Below, piece by piece: positions 51,408-59,768 of a stretch of DNA of 64,000 bases. The notes beneath the pieces are model-generated. The model ran no database searches. It was not told the origin of the DNA and saw nothing but the letters and a program-made list of their open reading frames with translations. Numbering within the stretch: the stretch's first letter is position 1; every line of letters begins with the position of its first letter. The stretch comes from Mycobacterium sp. 1245111.1 (GTDB taxonomy: Bacteria > Actinomycetota > Actinomycetes > Mycobacteriales > Mycobacteriaceae), in contig NZ_LZLV01000136.1 in assembly GCF_001673405.1 (NCBI RefSeq), positions 153,979-217,978 on the forward strand, read 5' to 3'. The position numbers were made by a program, and so were the translations under genes.

Positions 51408-51570
51408 TTGCTCGTCCGTCCACGGGGTTTCGAGGTCAAGCGATCGGCAGCCGTCGAAGCGCCATTGCCAGCGCCACTGCGCGTTGCCGCGCCATCGATC
51501 CCAGCTACCCGGCAGCACCGGATGCGAAACCCGACGCTGGTCAAGCGCCGGTCAGAGAGAGCCGATTCGG

Positions 51571-52746
51571 CTAGACCTCGATCACGACGGCACCGCCCTG
51601 GCCGCCGCCCGCGCACATCGCCGCGACGCCGATTCCGCCTCCGCGACGGCCCAATTCATGCACCAGCGTGGTCAGCATCCGCGCGCCGCTGGCGGCAATC
51701 GGGTGACCCAGGCTGCAGCCGCTGCCGTAGAAATTGACCAGCTCTTCGTCGAGGCCGTACTCACGGCATGCGGCGATCGGCACCGACGCGAACGCCTCGT
51801 TGATCTCCCACAGCGTGACGTCACCCGGCGCCAGGCCTGCCCGGTCGAGCACCTTGCCGATCACCTTCACCGCGCCCAGCCCGGTGTCCCGCGGCTCGAC
51901 GGCGGCCGAGGCCCAAGCCTTGACCGAGCCCAGCACCTTCAGTCCATGAGACGTGGCGAAGTCCTCGTCGGCCAGGGTCAGCGCGGCGGCTGCGTCGTTG
52001 GTGCCGCTGCTGTTGCCCGCGGTGATCGAGAATCCCTCGATCTCCGGGTGCAGCACCTTCAGCGACGCGAGCTTGTCCAGGCTGGTCTCGCGACGAGGGT
52101 GCTCGTCGACGCTGAACTCGATCAACGCGTCGTCGAGGCCCTTGATTTTCAGCGGCACGATCTCGTCGACGAAGGCGCCGCTGTCGATCGCTCCAATCGC
52201 CCGCTGGTGCGAACGGAATGCCCAGGCGTCCATCTCTTCGCGGGTGATCCCGACGGCTTGCGCGGTGTTCCAGCCGACGGTGATCGACATGTCGCGGCCG
52301 GGAGCGTCGGGCGTCTCGACGTGGGTCGGCGGAATCCACCGCTCCTCGAATTCCAGGGTCGGACCGGGGATGCGCCAGTTCATCATCGGGGTCATCGACA
52401 GTGACTGGACGCCACCACCGACGACGACTTTCTCGGCACCTGAGCCGATCTGCGCGGCCGCGTTGGCAACCGCGGTGAGGCTGCCCGCACAGTGCCGGTT
52501 GACGGCCTGCCCTGGCACCGCGGTCATCCCCGAGGCAGCCGCGGCATAGCGGGCCATATCACCTCCGCCGTAGTGAGATTCGGCGAAGATCACGTCGTCG
52601 ATGTCGGACACCTCGACGCCGGACCGGCGGACCGCCTCCTGAAGGATCGTGGTCGCGAGGAACTCGGGCGTGGTGTTGACCAGCGAACCCTTGAACGACG
52701 TCCCGATGGCGGTCCGGACTGCGCTGACGATGACGGGCTTGGGCAT
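51571..52746 (-). CDS. Acetyl-CoA C-acetyltransferase (thiolase)
   Basis: 391 residues. The nucleophile cysteine lies in NRHCAGSLTAV, the second histidine in GHPIAASGARM and the second cysteine in CAGGGQGG; the start is KPVIVSAVRTAIGTSFKGSL. It makes or breaks acetoacetyl-CoA or longer beta-ketoacyl-CoA. With the flavoprotein and SRPBCC genes downstream it suggests an isoprenoid or fatty-acid branch. It lies in a segment between Rv0774c- and ggtA-like genes that I do not recall in M. tuberculosis. Confidence 0.92.
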   Translation of the reverse strand: MPKPVIVSAVRTAIGTSFKGSLVNTTPEFLATTILQEAVRRSGVEVSDIDDVIFAESHYGGGDMARYAAAASGMTAVPGQAVNRHCAGSLTAVANAAAQIGSGAEKVVVGGGVQSLSMTPMMNWRIPGPTLEFEERWIPPTHVETPDAPGRDMSITVGWNTAQAVGITREEMDAWAFRSHQRAIGAIDSGAFVDEIVPLKIKGLDDALIEFSVDEHPRRETSLDKLASLKVLHPEIEGFSITAGNSSGTNDAAAALTLADEDFATSHGLKVLGSVKAWASAAVEPRDTGLGAVKVIGKVLDRAGLAPGDVTLWEINEAFASVPIAACREYGLDEELVNFYGSGCSLGHPIAASGARMLTTLVHELGRRGGGIGVAAMCAGGGQGGAVVIEV

Positions 52747-52867
52747 GTGATCGACCTTCGGTTCGGCTGAGTGCAGGGTTACAAATCAGGCTTAAAGCGT
52801 AAATCGTATCAGCTACCGTTGCACCGACGATATCGGCCGTCGAACTGCAGGTCCGTAGGCTGGCGGC

Positions 52868-54448
52868 GTGCTGCCGTTTGGATGGGAACTCCCTTACGCC
52901 TGGCCACGAAAGCCCGTGCTGGCCACCAACGTGGTGTGTACCTCGCAACCGCTCGCTGCGCAGGCCGGTCTTCGGATGCTCGCCGACGGCGGCAGCGCGG
53001 TCGACGCGGCCATCGCCACCGCGATCACGCTGACGGTGGTGGAACCGGTGTCCAACGGGATCGGGTCGGACGCCTTCGCGATCGTGTGGGACGGACGTGA
53101 GCTGCACGGGCTCAACGCGTCGGGACGGTCCCCCGCGGCGTGGACGCCGGAGTACTTCGGCAGCGGCGGCGTTCCAATGCTCGGGTGGAATGCGGTGACC
53201 GTGCCGGGCGCGGTGTCGGCCTGGGCCGAGCTACACGCCAAGTTCGGCAAGCTGCCCTTCGATCGGCTTTTCGAACCGGCAATCTCCTACGCCTGCAACG
53301 GCTTTCCGCTCTCGCCGACGATCGCCGACCAGTGGGCGGCGCAGGTGCCGCTGTTCGAGGCACAGCCCGGCTTTGCCGAGGCGTTCATGCCGAATGGCCG
53401 GGCACCGCATGCCGGCGAACTGGTCAGGCTGCCCGACCACGCCGGCACGCTCGAGACGATCGCCGCCACCAACGGCGAGGCGTTCTACCGCGGCGAACTC
53501 GCGGCCAAACTTGAAGCCCACTCGACCGCGAACGGCGGCGCGATGCGAGCGAGCGACCTGGCCGAGCATCGGGCCGACTGGGTCGGCACGATCTCGCTCG
53601 ACTATCGCGGTTACACCGTGCACGAGATACCACCCAACGGCCAGGGCATCGTCGCGTTGATCGCCCTCGGGATCCTCGCGAACTTCGATATGGCGTCGCT
53701 GCCAGTCGATTCCGCCGAGAGTGTGCACCTGCAGATCGAGGCCGTGAAACTCGCGTTCGCCGACGCACAGGCCTTCGTCTCCGACGTCGACCACATGGCG
53801 GTGAGTCCGCACAGCCTGCTGGACGAGGACTACCTGCGTCGGCGCGCCGCGCTGATCAACATGGAACATGCCAAGCCGGCGTCGGCCGGTACGCCCCGCG
53901 GGGGGACGGTGTATCTCACCGCCGCGGACTCCTCGGGTGTCATGGTGTCGATGATCCAGTCGAACTACCTGGGTTTCGGCTCCGGCGTCGTGGTGCCCGG
54001 CACTGGAATCGCACTGCAAAACCGCGGATCGGATTTTGTTGTGCAACAAGGACATCCGAATCAAATCGGGCCACGCAAGCGGCCGTATCACACGATCATC
54101 CCGGGTTTCCTGACCAAAGACGGCGCCCCGGTGATGAGCTTCGGGGTGATGGGCGGTCCGATGCAGCCACAAGGTCATGTGCAGGTGGTGACGCGCATCG
54201 TCGACTACGCCCAGAATCCGCAGGCTGCCTGCGACGGCCCGCGGTTCCGCTGGGCGCACGGCCTGCAGGTCTACTGCGAGCCAGGCTTCCCGACGTCCAC
54301 CCTGGACGGGCTGCAACGACTCGGCCACGAATTGGCGACCACCAACGACTACAACCAGTTCGGTAGTTGCCAGGCGATCTGGCGGATCGACGACGGATAC
54401 CTCGCGGTCAGCGACCCACGCCGGGACGGCCAGGCGGCCGGCATCTAA
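52868..54448 (+). CDS. ggtA: Gamma-glutamyltransferase-family enzyme
   Basis: 526 residues, an Ntn-hydrolase that self-cleaves into two subunits. The nucleophile threonine is in RGGTVYLTAADSSG near residue 350; the N-terminal DGGSAVDAAIATAITLTVVE and SNGIGSDAF are family blocks. No export signal is visible (start MLPFGWELPYAWPRKP). It hydrolyses or transfers gamma-glutamyl groups; mycobacteria lack glutathione, so the substrate may be another gamma-glutamyl compound. It corresponds to Rv0773c. Confidence 0.92.
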   Translation: MLPFGWELPYAWPRKPVLATNVVCTSQPLAAQAGLRMLADGGSAVDAAIATAITLTVVEPVSNGIGSDAFAIVWDGRELHGLNASGRSPAAWTPEYFGSGGVPMLGWNAVTVPGAVSAWAELHAKFGKLPFDRLFEPAISYACNGFPLSPTIADQWAAQVPLFEAQPGFAEAFMPNGRAPHAGELVRLPDHAGTLETIAATNGEAFYRGELAAKLEAHSTANGGAMRASDLAEHRADWVGTISLDYRGYTVHEIPPNGQGIVALIALGILANFDMASLPVDSAESVHLQIEAVKLAFADAQAFVSDVDHMAVSPHSLLDEDYLRRRAALINMEHAKPASAGTPRGGTVYLTAADSSGVMVSMIQSNYLGFGSGVVVPGTGIALQNRGSDFVVQQGHPNQIGPRKRPYHTIIPGFLTKDGAPVMSFGVMGGPMQPQGHVQVVTRIVDYAQNPQAACDGPRFRWAHGLQVYCEPGFPTSTLDGLQRLGHELATTNDYNQFGSCQAIWRIDDGYLAVSDPRRDGQAAGI

Positions 54449-54467
54449 ATCCTTCCCTCAGACCCTT

Positions 54468-55292
54468 TCATGGGTGTGTGACGAGATAGGTGTCATTCTT
54501 CAAGCCGGCGTCCAATTCGCGGACGTCGAACGGCCGGCCGAGGCGGGCGTTCAGCTTTTCCCAGCCGACGAGCAGGCCGATCTCCGCGGTCTGACGCGCG
54601 AAAAGCTTTGCAATAAAGGGGTACACGCGCCGCATCACGGCCCGCTCCGCGGAGGTGCACTGCGATGCGCAATAGCCCACGTGTCCGATCTCGTCCGTCA
54701 AGATTTCGCTGTACAGTGACTCGATTCGCTCCGCGACTTCGGGCTCGTCGGCAAACAGTTCGACCCCGACCCGGCGCAATTCATCGAACATCACACAACC
54801 AGCCATCTCCGAGGCTCCCACAAAAGCGAATCCGAGCCTTTTCGGAATGAACACCGCGAGTTTGACGAATTGGCGCATGACGAGCGGCGGTGGCACAACC
54901 TGAAATGTCAGATCGAACATGTCCAAAACGTATGCGAGCAAACGGGTGTGGTAATGCTCCTCAAGCTCGAGATAGACGCGTTCCGGCGGCACAGTGTCAT
55001 CGCTGTTCTGCCCGTATGTCTCTCCAAGCCCCACACCGAAACGCTCCGCTTGGTTCAGCTTGGCGGTGGCCAAGAGGAACAGCATCTTGCCGTCCAGCCC
55101 CCGCTCCGGTTTGCGGCGATGAAGATTACGCGTGAACGTCGCCCGGTCGGCGGGGGTGTGCGACCGGACGGGATCGGTTACCAGCCCCTCGAAGTATTGT
55201 TCGCGGTTCGCCAATCGCCGGTTGAGCAGGTCCGCTTCGCCGTCGCGCTCGCGCAGAAAGTCCCGATAGCCTTCGATCGTGTTGACGCTCAT
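54468..55292 (-). CDS. Ferritin-like diiron protein, function unknown
   Basis: 274 residues, all-helical. Two diiron-type helices are visible: VYLELEEHYHTRL (E, E and H) and SEILTDEIGHVGYCA (E, D/E and H), as in ferritin-like oxygenases and AurF-type enzymes. It therefore probably oxidises a substrate with a nonhaem diiron centre. No family name is certain. It overlaps the upstream TetR gene by four bases, so it is the target of that regulator. Its GC content and codon use look normal for the window. Confidence 0.7.
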   Translation of the reverse strand: MSVNTIEGYRDFLRERDGEADLLNRRLANREQYFEGLVTDPVRSHTPADRATFTRNLHRRKPERGLDGKMLFLLATAKLNQAERFGVGLGETYGQNSDDTVPPERVYLELEEHYHTRLLAYVLDMFDLTFQVVPPPLVMRQFVKLAVFIPKRLGFAFVGASEMAGCVMFDELRRVGVELFADEPEVAERIESLYSEILTDEIGHVGYCASQCTSAERAVMRRVYPFIAKLFARQTAEIGLLVGWEKLNARLGRPFDVRELDAGLKNDTYLVTHP

Positions 55293-55915
55293 CGTGTCTC
55301 CATTCCATGGACAATCGTTGTGATGTAGCGGCTCAAAACTGCGTCAGAAGTTTCGGAATCGTGCACCCCGGTCGCAAGGAGCGCGAACAGGCCGGTCAGG
55401 ACGAAGGTCGCGAGTTCGGCGGCGTGCGTGTCCTCGACCACCCGCCCGACGGCTTGGGCATTGGCAAGAACTTCAATCAAAAACTCCGCAAGGGGGTGCT
55501 GGGTCAGTTCGTCTTCGATCGGTCGGGTCGACGAGAAGTGCAATGCCAACATTTCGCGAAATAAGACAGGTCCCAGCCGTCGCTCTGCGGCAAGTACGCC
55601 GCGCACGAGCGCCGAGAGCACTGACTCCATATCGTTGTTCTCGACATCGACACCGTCGAGGTCCGCCACAATCTTGATTTCTTCGTTCCGCTCGAGCTCG
55701 ACCAGCACGTGTTCCTTTGTCGGGAAGTGAAAGTAGAAGGTCCCCCGCACTACACCCGCCGCGTTGGCAATCGCGGTCACGTCCGCGTCAGCCAATCCTG
55801 ATCGCGCAATCTCGGCCAGGGCGGCGTCGAACACTCGCGCCCTAGTTCGGAGGCGTTGAGCCTCGCGGGTGTTGCCGTGATTCGCGCCCCGCTTGCGAAC
55901 GGCAGAAGGACTCAC
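55289..55915 (-). CDS. TetR-family regulator of the diiron gene
   Basis: 208 residues from GTG 55915. The helix-turn-helix reads RVFDAALAEIARSGLADADVTAIAN and VVRGTFYFHFPTKEHVLVEL. A longer frame starts at TTG 55978 but would translate across the operator, so 55915 is preferred. It overlaps the ferritin-like gene by four bases, so it is coupled to it. Its promoter carries a strong palindrome. It is probably an autorepressor. Confidence 0.85.
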   Translation of the reverse strand: MSPSAVRKRGANHGNTREAQRLRTRARVFDAALAEIARSGLADADVTAIANAAGVVRGTFYFHFPTKEHVLVELERNEEIKIVADLDGVDVENNDMESVLSALVRGVLAAERRLGPVLFREMLALHFSSTRPIEDELTQHPLAEFLIEVLANAQAVGRVVEDTHAAELATFVLTGLFALLATGVHDSETSDAVLSRYITTIVHGMETR

Positions 55916-55934
55916 ATCTGTGACAGTACGACAT

Positions 55935-55954
55935 TCACTGACGACCGTCAATGA
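55935..55954. promoter_or_regulatory. TetR operator before the diiron operon
   Basis: TCACTGACG (55935-55943), AC, CGTCAATGA (55946-55954): nine-base arms matching 8 of 9, 20 bases upstream of the TetR start. Confidence 0.7.
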
Positions 55955-55999
55955 GTTGTCACGGCCGACGTATCGCAACGACAGCCAGGCCGCCGGGGT

Positions 56000-57268
56000 C
56001 TAGACGCGGATCTTGCCTTCGGCGGCGGCGAGGCCGATATCGGTGCGAAAGTGGCTACCGGGCAATCGAATTGACCCGATGATGTCATAGGCGGCCGAGC
56101 GGGCAGCAGCCAGATCGGGGCCCGTGCCGACGACCGACAGCACGCGCCCGCCCGACGACACGATCGCACCGTCGTCGCGGCGAGCGGTGCCGGCATGCAG
56201 CACACCGGCGACCTCCGAGCCGACGATCGTGTCGCCCGTGCGCGGCGGGCCCGGGTAGTTCTCTGCGGCCAGCACGACGGTCACTGCCGCGCCCTCGCGC
56301 CATCGCAGTGCGCCGAAGTCCGCCAGCGTCCCGGTTGCCGCGGCGTTGAGCAGCTGACCGAGCGGCGACTCGAGCAGCGCCAGCACCGCCTGCGTCTCCG
56401 GATCGCCGAAGCGGCAGTTGAATTCGATGACGGCAGGCCCGTTAGACGTGATCGCCAGCCCGGCGTACAGCAGCCCGGAGAACGGAACGCCGCGTCGAAC
56501 AAGCTCGCCGGCAACGGGTTTCACGACATCGTCGACGATCGACTGGTAGACCTCGGCCGGCAGCCACGGCAGCGGCGCGTAGGCACCCATACCACCCGTG
56601 TTGGGGCCGGCATCGCCGTCGCCGACACGCTTGAAGTCTTGAGCGGCCAGCAAGGGCACCACGGTTTCCCGGTCGACAACGCAGAACAGCGATACCTCGG
56701 GCCCGTCGAGGAACGACTCCAACAGCACCGGGTGCCCGGACTCGAGCAGGCTCGCGGCGTGAGCACGTGCGACGTCGCGGTCCGGGGTGACTACCACTCC
56801 CTTGCCGGCGGCGAGGCGATCGTCCTTCACCACCCACGCCGGGTCGCCGCCGCCGGGCCCAAAGCGGTCCAGCGCGGCGTCCAAACCCGCTGGGCTGTCG
56901 ACAATCTCACTGGACGCGGTGCGCACTCCGGCGGCAGCCATCACGTCCTTGGCGAAGGCTTTCGAACCCTCGATCTGCGCGGCGTCCTTGCTGGGCCCGA
57001 AGCAGGCAATCCCCGCAGCGCGCAGTGCGTCGGCCACGCCAAGCACGAGCGGGACCTCGGGGCCGACCACCACCAGGTCGGCGTGGATCTGACGAGCCAG
57101 TGCCACCACGGCATCGGAAGACGAAATGTCGACCTGATGCTGGTCGGCTAACGATGCGGTGCCGGCGTTACCCGGTGCAATGGCCACCGCCTCGACCTGC
57201 GGATCGGCCCGCAGCGCCAGCAACAAGGCGTGCTCGCGGGCACCGGAGCCGATCACCAGAACGCGCAT
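56000..57268 (-). CDS. purD: Phosphoribosylamine-glycine ligase (GAR synthetase)
   Basis: 422 residues. ATP-grasp enzyme for step two of purine synthesis. Motifs are MRVLVIGSGAREHALLLAL at the start, GPNTGGMGAYAPLPWLP and EFNCRFGDPETQAVL. The start is near a -10 box (TAGGGT, eight bases upstream). It stands alone on the minus strand between the diiron/TetR pair and the P450 cassette. It corresponds to Rv0772. Confidence 0.97.
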   Translation of the reverse strand: MRVLVIGSGAREHALLLALRADPQVEAVAIAPGNAGTASLADQHQVDISSSDAVVALARQIHADLVVVGPEVPLVLGVADALRAAGIACFGPSKDAAQIEGSKAFAKDVMAAAGVRTASSEIVDSPAGLDAALDRFGPGGGDPAWVVKDDRLAAGKGVVVTPDRDVARAHAASLLESGHPVLLESFLDGPEVSLFCVVDRETVVPLLAAQDFKRVGDGDAGPNTGGMGAYAPLPWLPAEVYQSIVDDVVKPVAGELVRRGVPFSGLLYAGLAITSNGPAVIEFNCRFGDPETQAVLALLESPLGQLLNAAATGTLADFGALRWREGAAVTVVLAAENYPGPPRTGDTIVGSEVAGVLHAGTARRDDGAIVSSGGRVLSVVGTGPDLAAARSAAYDIIGSIRLPGSHFRTDIGLAAAEGKIRV

Positions 57269-57276
57269 GAGACGTC

Positions 57277-57282
57277 ACCCTA
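57277..57282 (-). promoter_or_regulatory. -10 element close to purD
   Basis: TAGGGT on the minus strand, eight bases before the purD ATG, giving a near-leaderless message. Confidence 0.45.
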
Positions 57283-57315
57283 TCGGTCCGGACGTCATGG
57301 CGGCCGGGCATCCGG

Positions 57316-57342
57316 CCATACACTTGACAGCAAGGTGTATGG
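57316..57342. promoter_or_regulatory. Operator overlapping the P450 promoter
   Basis: CCATACAC (57316-57323) and GTGTATGG (57335-57342) are perfect eight-base arms separated by 11 bases. A consensus TTGACA (57324-57329) sits in the centre. It lies 42 bases upstream of the P450 start, and the TetR at 58640 is the likely binder. Confidence 0.7.
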
Positions 57343-57383
57343 TCGGGAGAAATGTGCATCAGATCACCTGGGAGGTGACGCGT

Positions 57384-58622
57384 GTGACGGCAGCATCGAA
57401 CGTCTGCCCGTTCGGATCCGGTTTCGACTTCACCGATCCGGACATGCTGCAACGCGGCGTGCCGGCCGCCGAGTTCGCCGAGCTCCGCAAGACCGCGCCG
57501 GTCTGGTGGAACGAGCAGCCCGGCACCAATGTCTTTGATGACAAAGGGTATTGGGTCATCAGCCGACACCGGGACGTCAAGGAGATCTCCCGGGACAACG
57601 AGCTGTGGTCGACCAACGACCGCGGCGTCGTGATGCGGTTCCCCGACGAGATGACGGCCGACCAGCTAGAACTCACCAAGGCGTTGTTGATCAATCACGA
57701 TCCGCCCGAGCACACCCGGCTGCGCAAGCTGGTCTCCCGGCTCTTCACGCCACGATCGGTCGCATCGCTGGAGGACAAGCTCGCGTCGGCCGCGCATGAC
57801 ATTGTGCGGGCCGCAGCCGAAAAGGAGAGCGGCAACTTTGTCGATGACATCGCGATGAAGTTGCCGCTGCTGGCGATCGCCGACCTCCTCGGGGTCCCCG
57901 AAGCCGACCGCGAGCGGCTGTTCGCCTGGACCAATGCCGTGATGAACAACGACGATCCGGAATTCGACACCGATCCCATCGTCGCCAACGCCGAGTTGAT
58001 GGGCTACGCGTACAACATGGCCGACGAGCGACGCCGTTGTCCGGCCGACGACATCGTCACCAGGCTGGTCCAGGCCGACGTCGACGGTGAAGTGCTGGGT
58101 GACACCGAGTTCGCGTTTTTCGTCATCCTGCTCGCCGTCGCCGGCAACGAGACCACCCGCAACGCCATGACGCATGGGGTCAACGCGTTTTCCGAGTTTC
58201 CCGACCAGTGGGAGCTTTACAAGCGCGATCGGCCGGAGACCGCGGTTGACGAGATCGTCCGCTGGGCTACACCGGTGCATTGTTTCCAGCGGACCGCTCG
58301 CAAGGACGTCGAGGTTGGCGGTGTGACGATACGGAAAGGCCAGCGGGCCGGCCTGTTCTACAGCTCGGCCAACTTCGACGAAGATGCCTTCGACCGACCT
58401 TTCGAATTCAACGTTTTGCGCAATCCCAACCCGCACCTGGCATTCGGCGGAAACGGTGCGCACTACTGCATTGGTGCCAACCTTGCGCGAATGGAGATCA
58501 AGCTGATCTTCAACGAGATTGCCGAGCAGCTCCCGAATATCTCGACCGTCGCGAAGCCCCGTCGGCTGCGGTCGGGCTGGCTCAACGGCATCAAAGACCT
58601 GCAAGTCGCTTACCACGGGTAG
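57384..58622 (+). CDS. Cytochrome P450 of the CYP125 (steroid C26-hydroxylase) family
   Basis: 412 residues. It is strikingly similar to M. tuberculosis CYP125 from memory: GFDFTDPDMLQRGVPAAEFA, DVKEISRDNELWS, VAGNETTRNAMTHG, DEIVRWATPVHCFQRTA, FGGNGAHYCIGANLARM and SGWLNGIKDLQV. CYP125 oxidises the cholesterol side-chain methyl at C26/27. This copy sits outside the cholesterol cluster, so it is probably a paralogue with a different sterol or terpenoid substrate. The GTG at 57384 has GGGAGG eight bases upstream; an earlier GTG at 57375 is inside the ribosome site. A TetR gene follows 17 bases later. Confidence 0.9.
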   Translation: MTAASNVCPFGSGFDFTDPDMLQRGVPAAEFAELRKTAPVWWNEQPGTNVFDDKGYWVISRHRDVKEISRDNELWSTNDRGVVMRFPDEMTADQLELTKALLINHDPPEHTRLRKLVSRLFTPRSVASLEDKLASAAHDIVRAAAEKESGNFVDDIAMKLPLLAIADLLGVPEADRERLFAWTNAVMNNDDPEFDTDPIVANAELMGYAYNMADERRRCPADDIVTRLVQADVDGEVLGDTEFAFFVILLAVAGNETTRNAMTHGVNAFSEFPDQWELYKRDRPETAVDEIVRWATPVHCFQRTARKDVEVGGVTIRKGQRAGLFYSSANFDEDAFDRPFEFNVLRNPNPHLAFGGNGAHYCIGANLARMEIKLIFNEIAEQLPNISTVAKPRRLRSGWLNGIKDLQVAYHG

Positions 58623-58639
58623 CCGCATAGGATTTCGGT

Positions 58640-59245
58640 GTGCGCACCCACGGGTGGGCGGGTGCAGCCCCGGCTACCGACCAGGAGGCCGTCGCCCGTA
58701 TCTTGGCGGCGGCCAGCGAGGCGATCGATAATCGCGGCGCCGATTTCAGCATCGCCGACGTCGCACGCACGCTGGGTGTCACACGTCAGACCGTCTATCG
58801 GTATTTCCCCAGCACCGACGCCCTGCTGGTCGCGGCGGCCACGCGAGCGGCAACGGGCTTCCTCGATCGGATGGCGGAGCACCTGTCCGGGATCACCGAC
58901 CCGGTCGCAGCGGTCACCGAAGGAATCGCCACCGCACTCGAATGGCTACCTCATGACAAACACATCGGCCTGCTGCTTGCCCGCGACCACGACAACAGTT
59001 TCACCGCGGGGGTGACCTCAGATGTGGCCCTGCGCTTCGGCGAGGCGATGTTGCGACGGTTCGACGTCGATTGGGCGGCAGCGGGTTTGACCGACGACGA
59101 GGTGGCCGAGCTGGGTGAGCACTTGCTGCGCATCATCCAGTCGTTCGTCATCGATCCCGGACGGCCACCGCGGCGCGGTAAAGCCCTCCGCGATTACTTG
59201 CGTCGCTGGGTCGGTGCGGCGGTGTATCCCGTCGTGCGCAGCTGA
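58640..59245 (+). CDS. TetR-family regulator of the P450
   Basis: 201 residues, GTG start. The helix-turn-helix has ARILAAASEAIDNRGADFSI and TLGVTRQTVYRYFPSTDALL. A short C-terminal ligand domain follows. It lies 17 bases downstream of the P450 on the same strand, so a single operon carries its own regulator. It probably binds the palindrome at 57316-57342. Confidence 0.87.
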   Translation: MRTHGWAGAAPATDQEAVARILAAASEAIDNRGADFSIADVARTLGVTRQTVYRYFPSTDALLVAAATRAATGFLDRMAEHLSGITDPVAAVTEGIATALEWLPHDKHIGLLLARDHDNSFTAGVTSDVALRFGEAMLRRFDVDWAAAGLTDDEVAELGEHLLRIIQSFVIDPGRPPRRGKALRDYLRRWVGAAVYPVVRS

Positions 59246-59284
59246 GCTACCGAAAGCCCTCGCCCAGCGGCCGTGTCAGGGCCG

Positions 59285-59686
59285 TCAGATGATTTTTTCC
59301 AGCAGGTTCTTGAGCTCTTTCTGCTGCGAGGCGGTGAGTCGCTCGAGGCGCTTGTCAAACTCCCCGGACACTGCCGACATACCGCCGGTGGCGGCTCTGC
59401 GCCCGCTCGCGGTGAGCAATAGGCGGTGACGCCGAAGATCAGCGGGATCGATCTCGCGGCGCACGAAGCCCGCCGCCTCCAGTCGTTTGAGGTAGGCGGT
59501 GACCGTCGCCTTGGGCATGTTCAACGTCGTCGCCAATTCGGCCGGGTAGGGATGCTCGTCGATCTCGGCCAGCAGGAAAAGTTCCTTCGATTCCAAGCCC
59601 AACGAGCAGATTTCGTCCTCGGCGCAGGAGATGACCGACAACAAGACCCGGTAATTCAGGGACCAGATTTTGGCGGCGTCAGACAT
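59285..59686 (-). CDS. MarR-family regulator
   Basis: 133 residues. The winged helix is in YPAELATTLNMPKATVTAYLKRLEAAGFV and REIDPADLRRHRLLLTASG; helices on both sides form the dimer. It is divergent from the aldo/keto reductase gene, with a long inverted repeat between them, so it probably represses both. Inducers of such regulators are often phenolics or oxidants. No clear redox cysteine is positioned for sensing, although three cysteines (SCAEDEICSLG) lie near the start. Confidence 0.87.
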   Translation of the reverse strand: MSDAAKIWSLNYRVLLSVISCAEDEICSLGLESKELFLLAEIDEHPYPAELATTLNMPKATVTAYLKRLEAAGFVRREIDPADLRRHRLLLTASGRRAATGGMSAVSGEFDKRLERLTASQQKELKNLLEKII

Positions 59687-59700
59687 CGGGTTGCCAGATC

Positions 59701-59746
59701 GTTCAGTTATGAACTAGTTTAGTTTGGAACAAACGCATAGCTGAAC
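59701..59746. promoter_or_regulatory. MarR operator region between divergent genes
   Basis: GTTCAGTTATG (59701-59711) and its inverted counterpart CATAGCTGAAC (59736-59746) match 10 of 11. An inner GTTT (59722-59725)/AAAC (59731-59734) repeat lies between. It is AT-rich compared with its surroundings. Confidence 0.65.
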
Positions 59747-59768
59747 AATTTACCAGAAAGACGTCATC

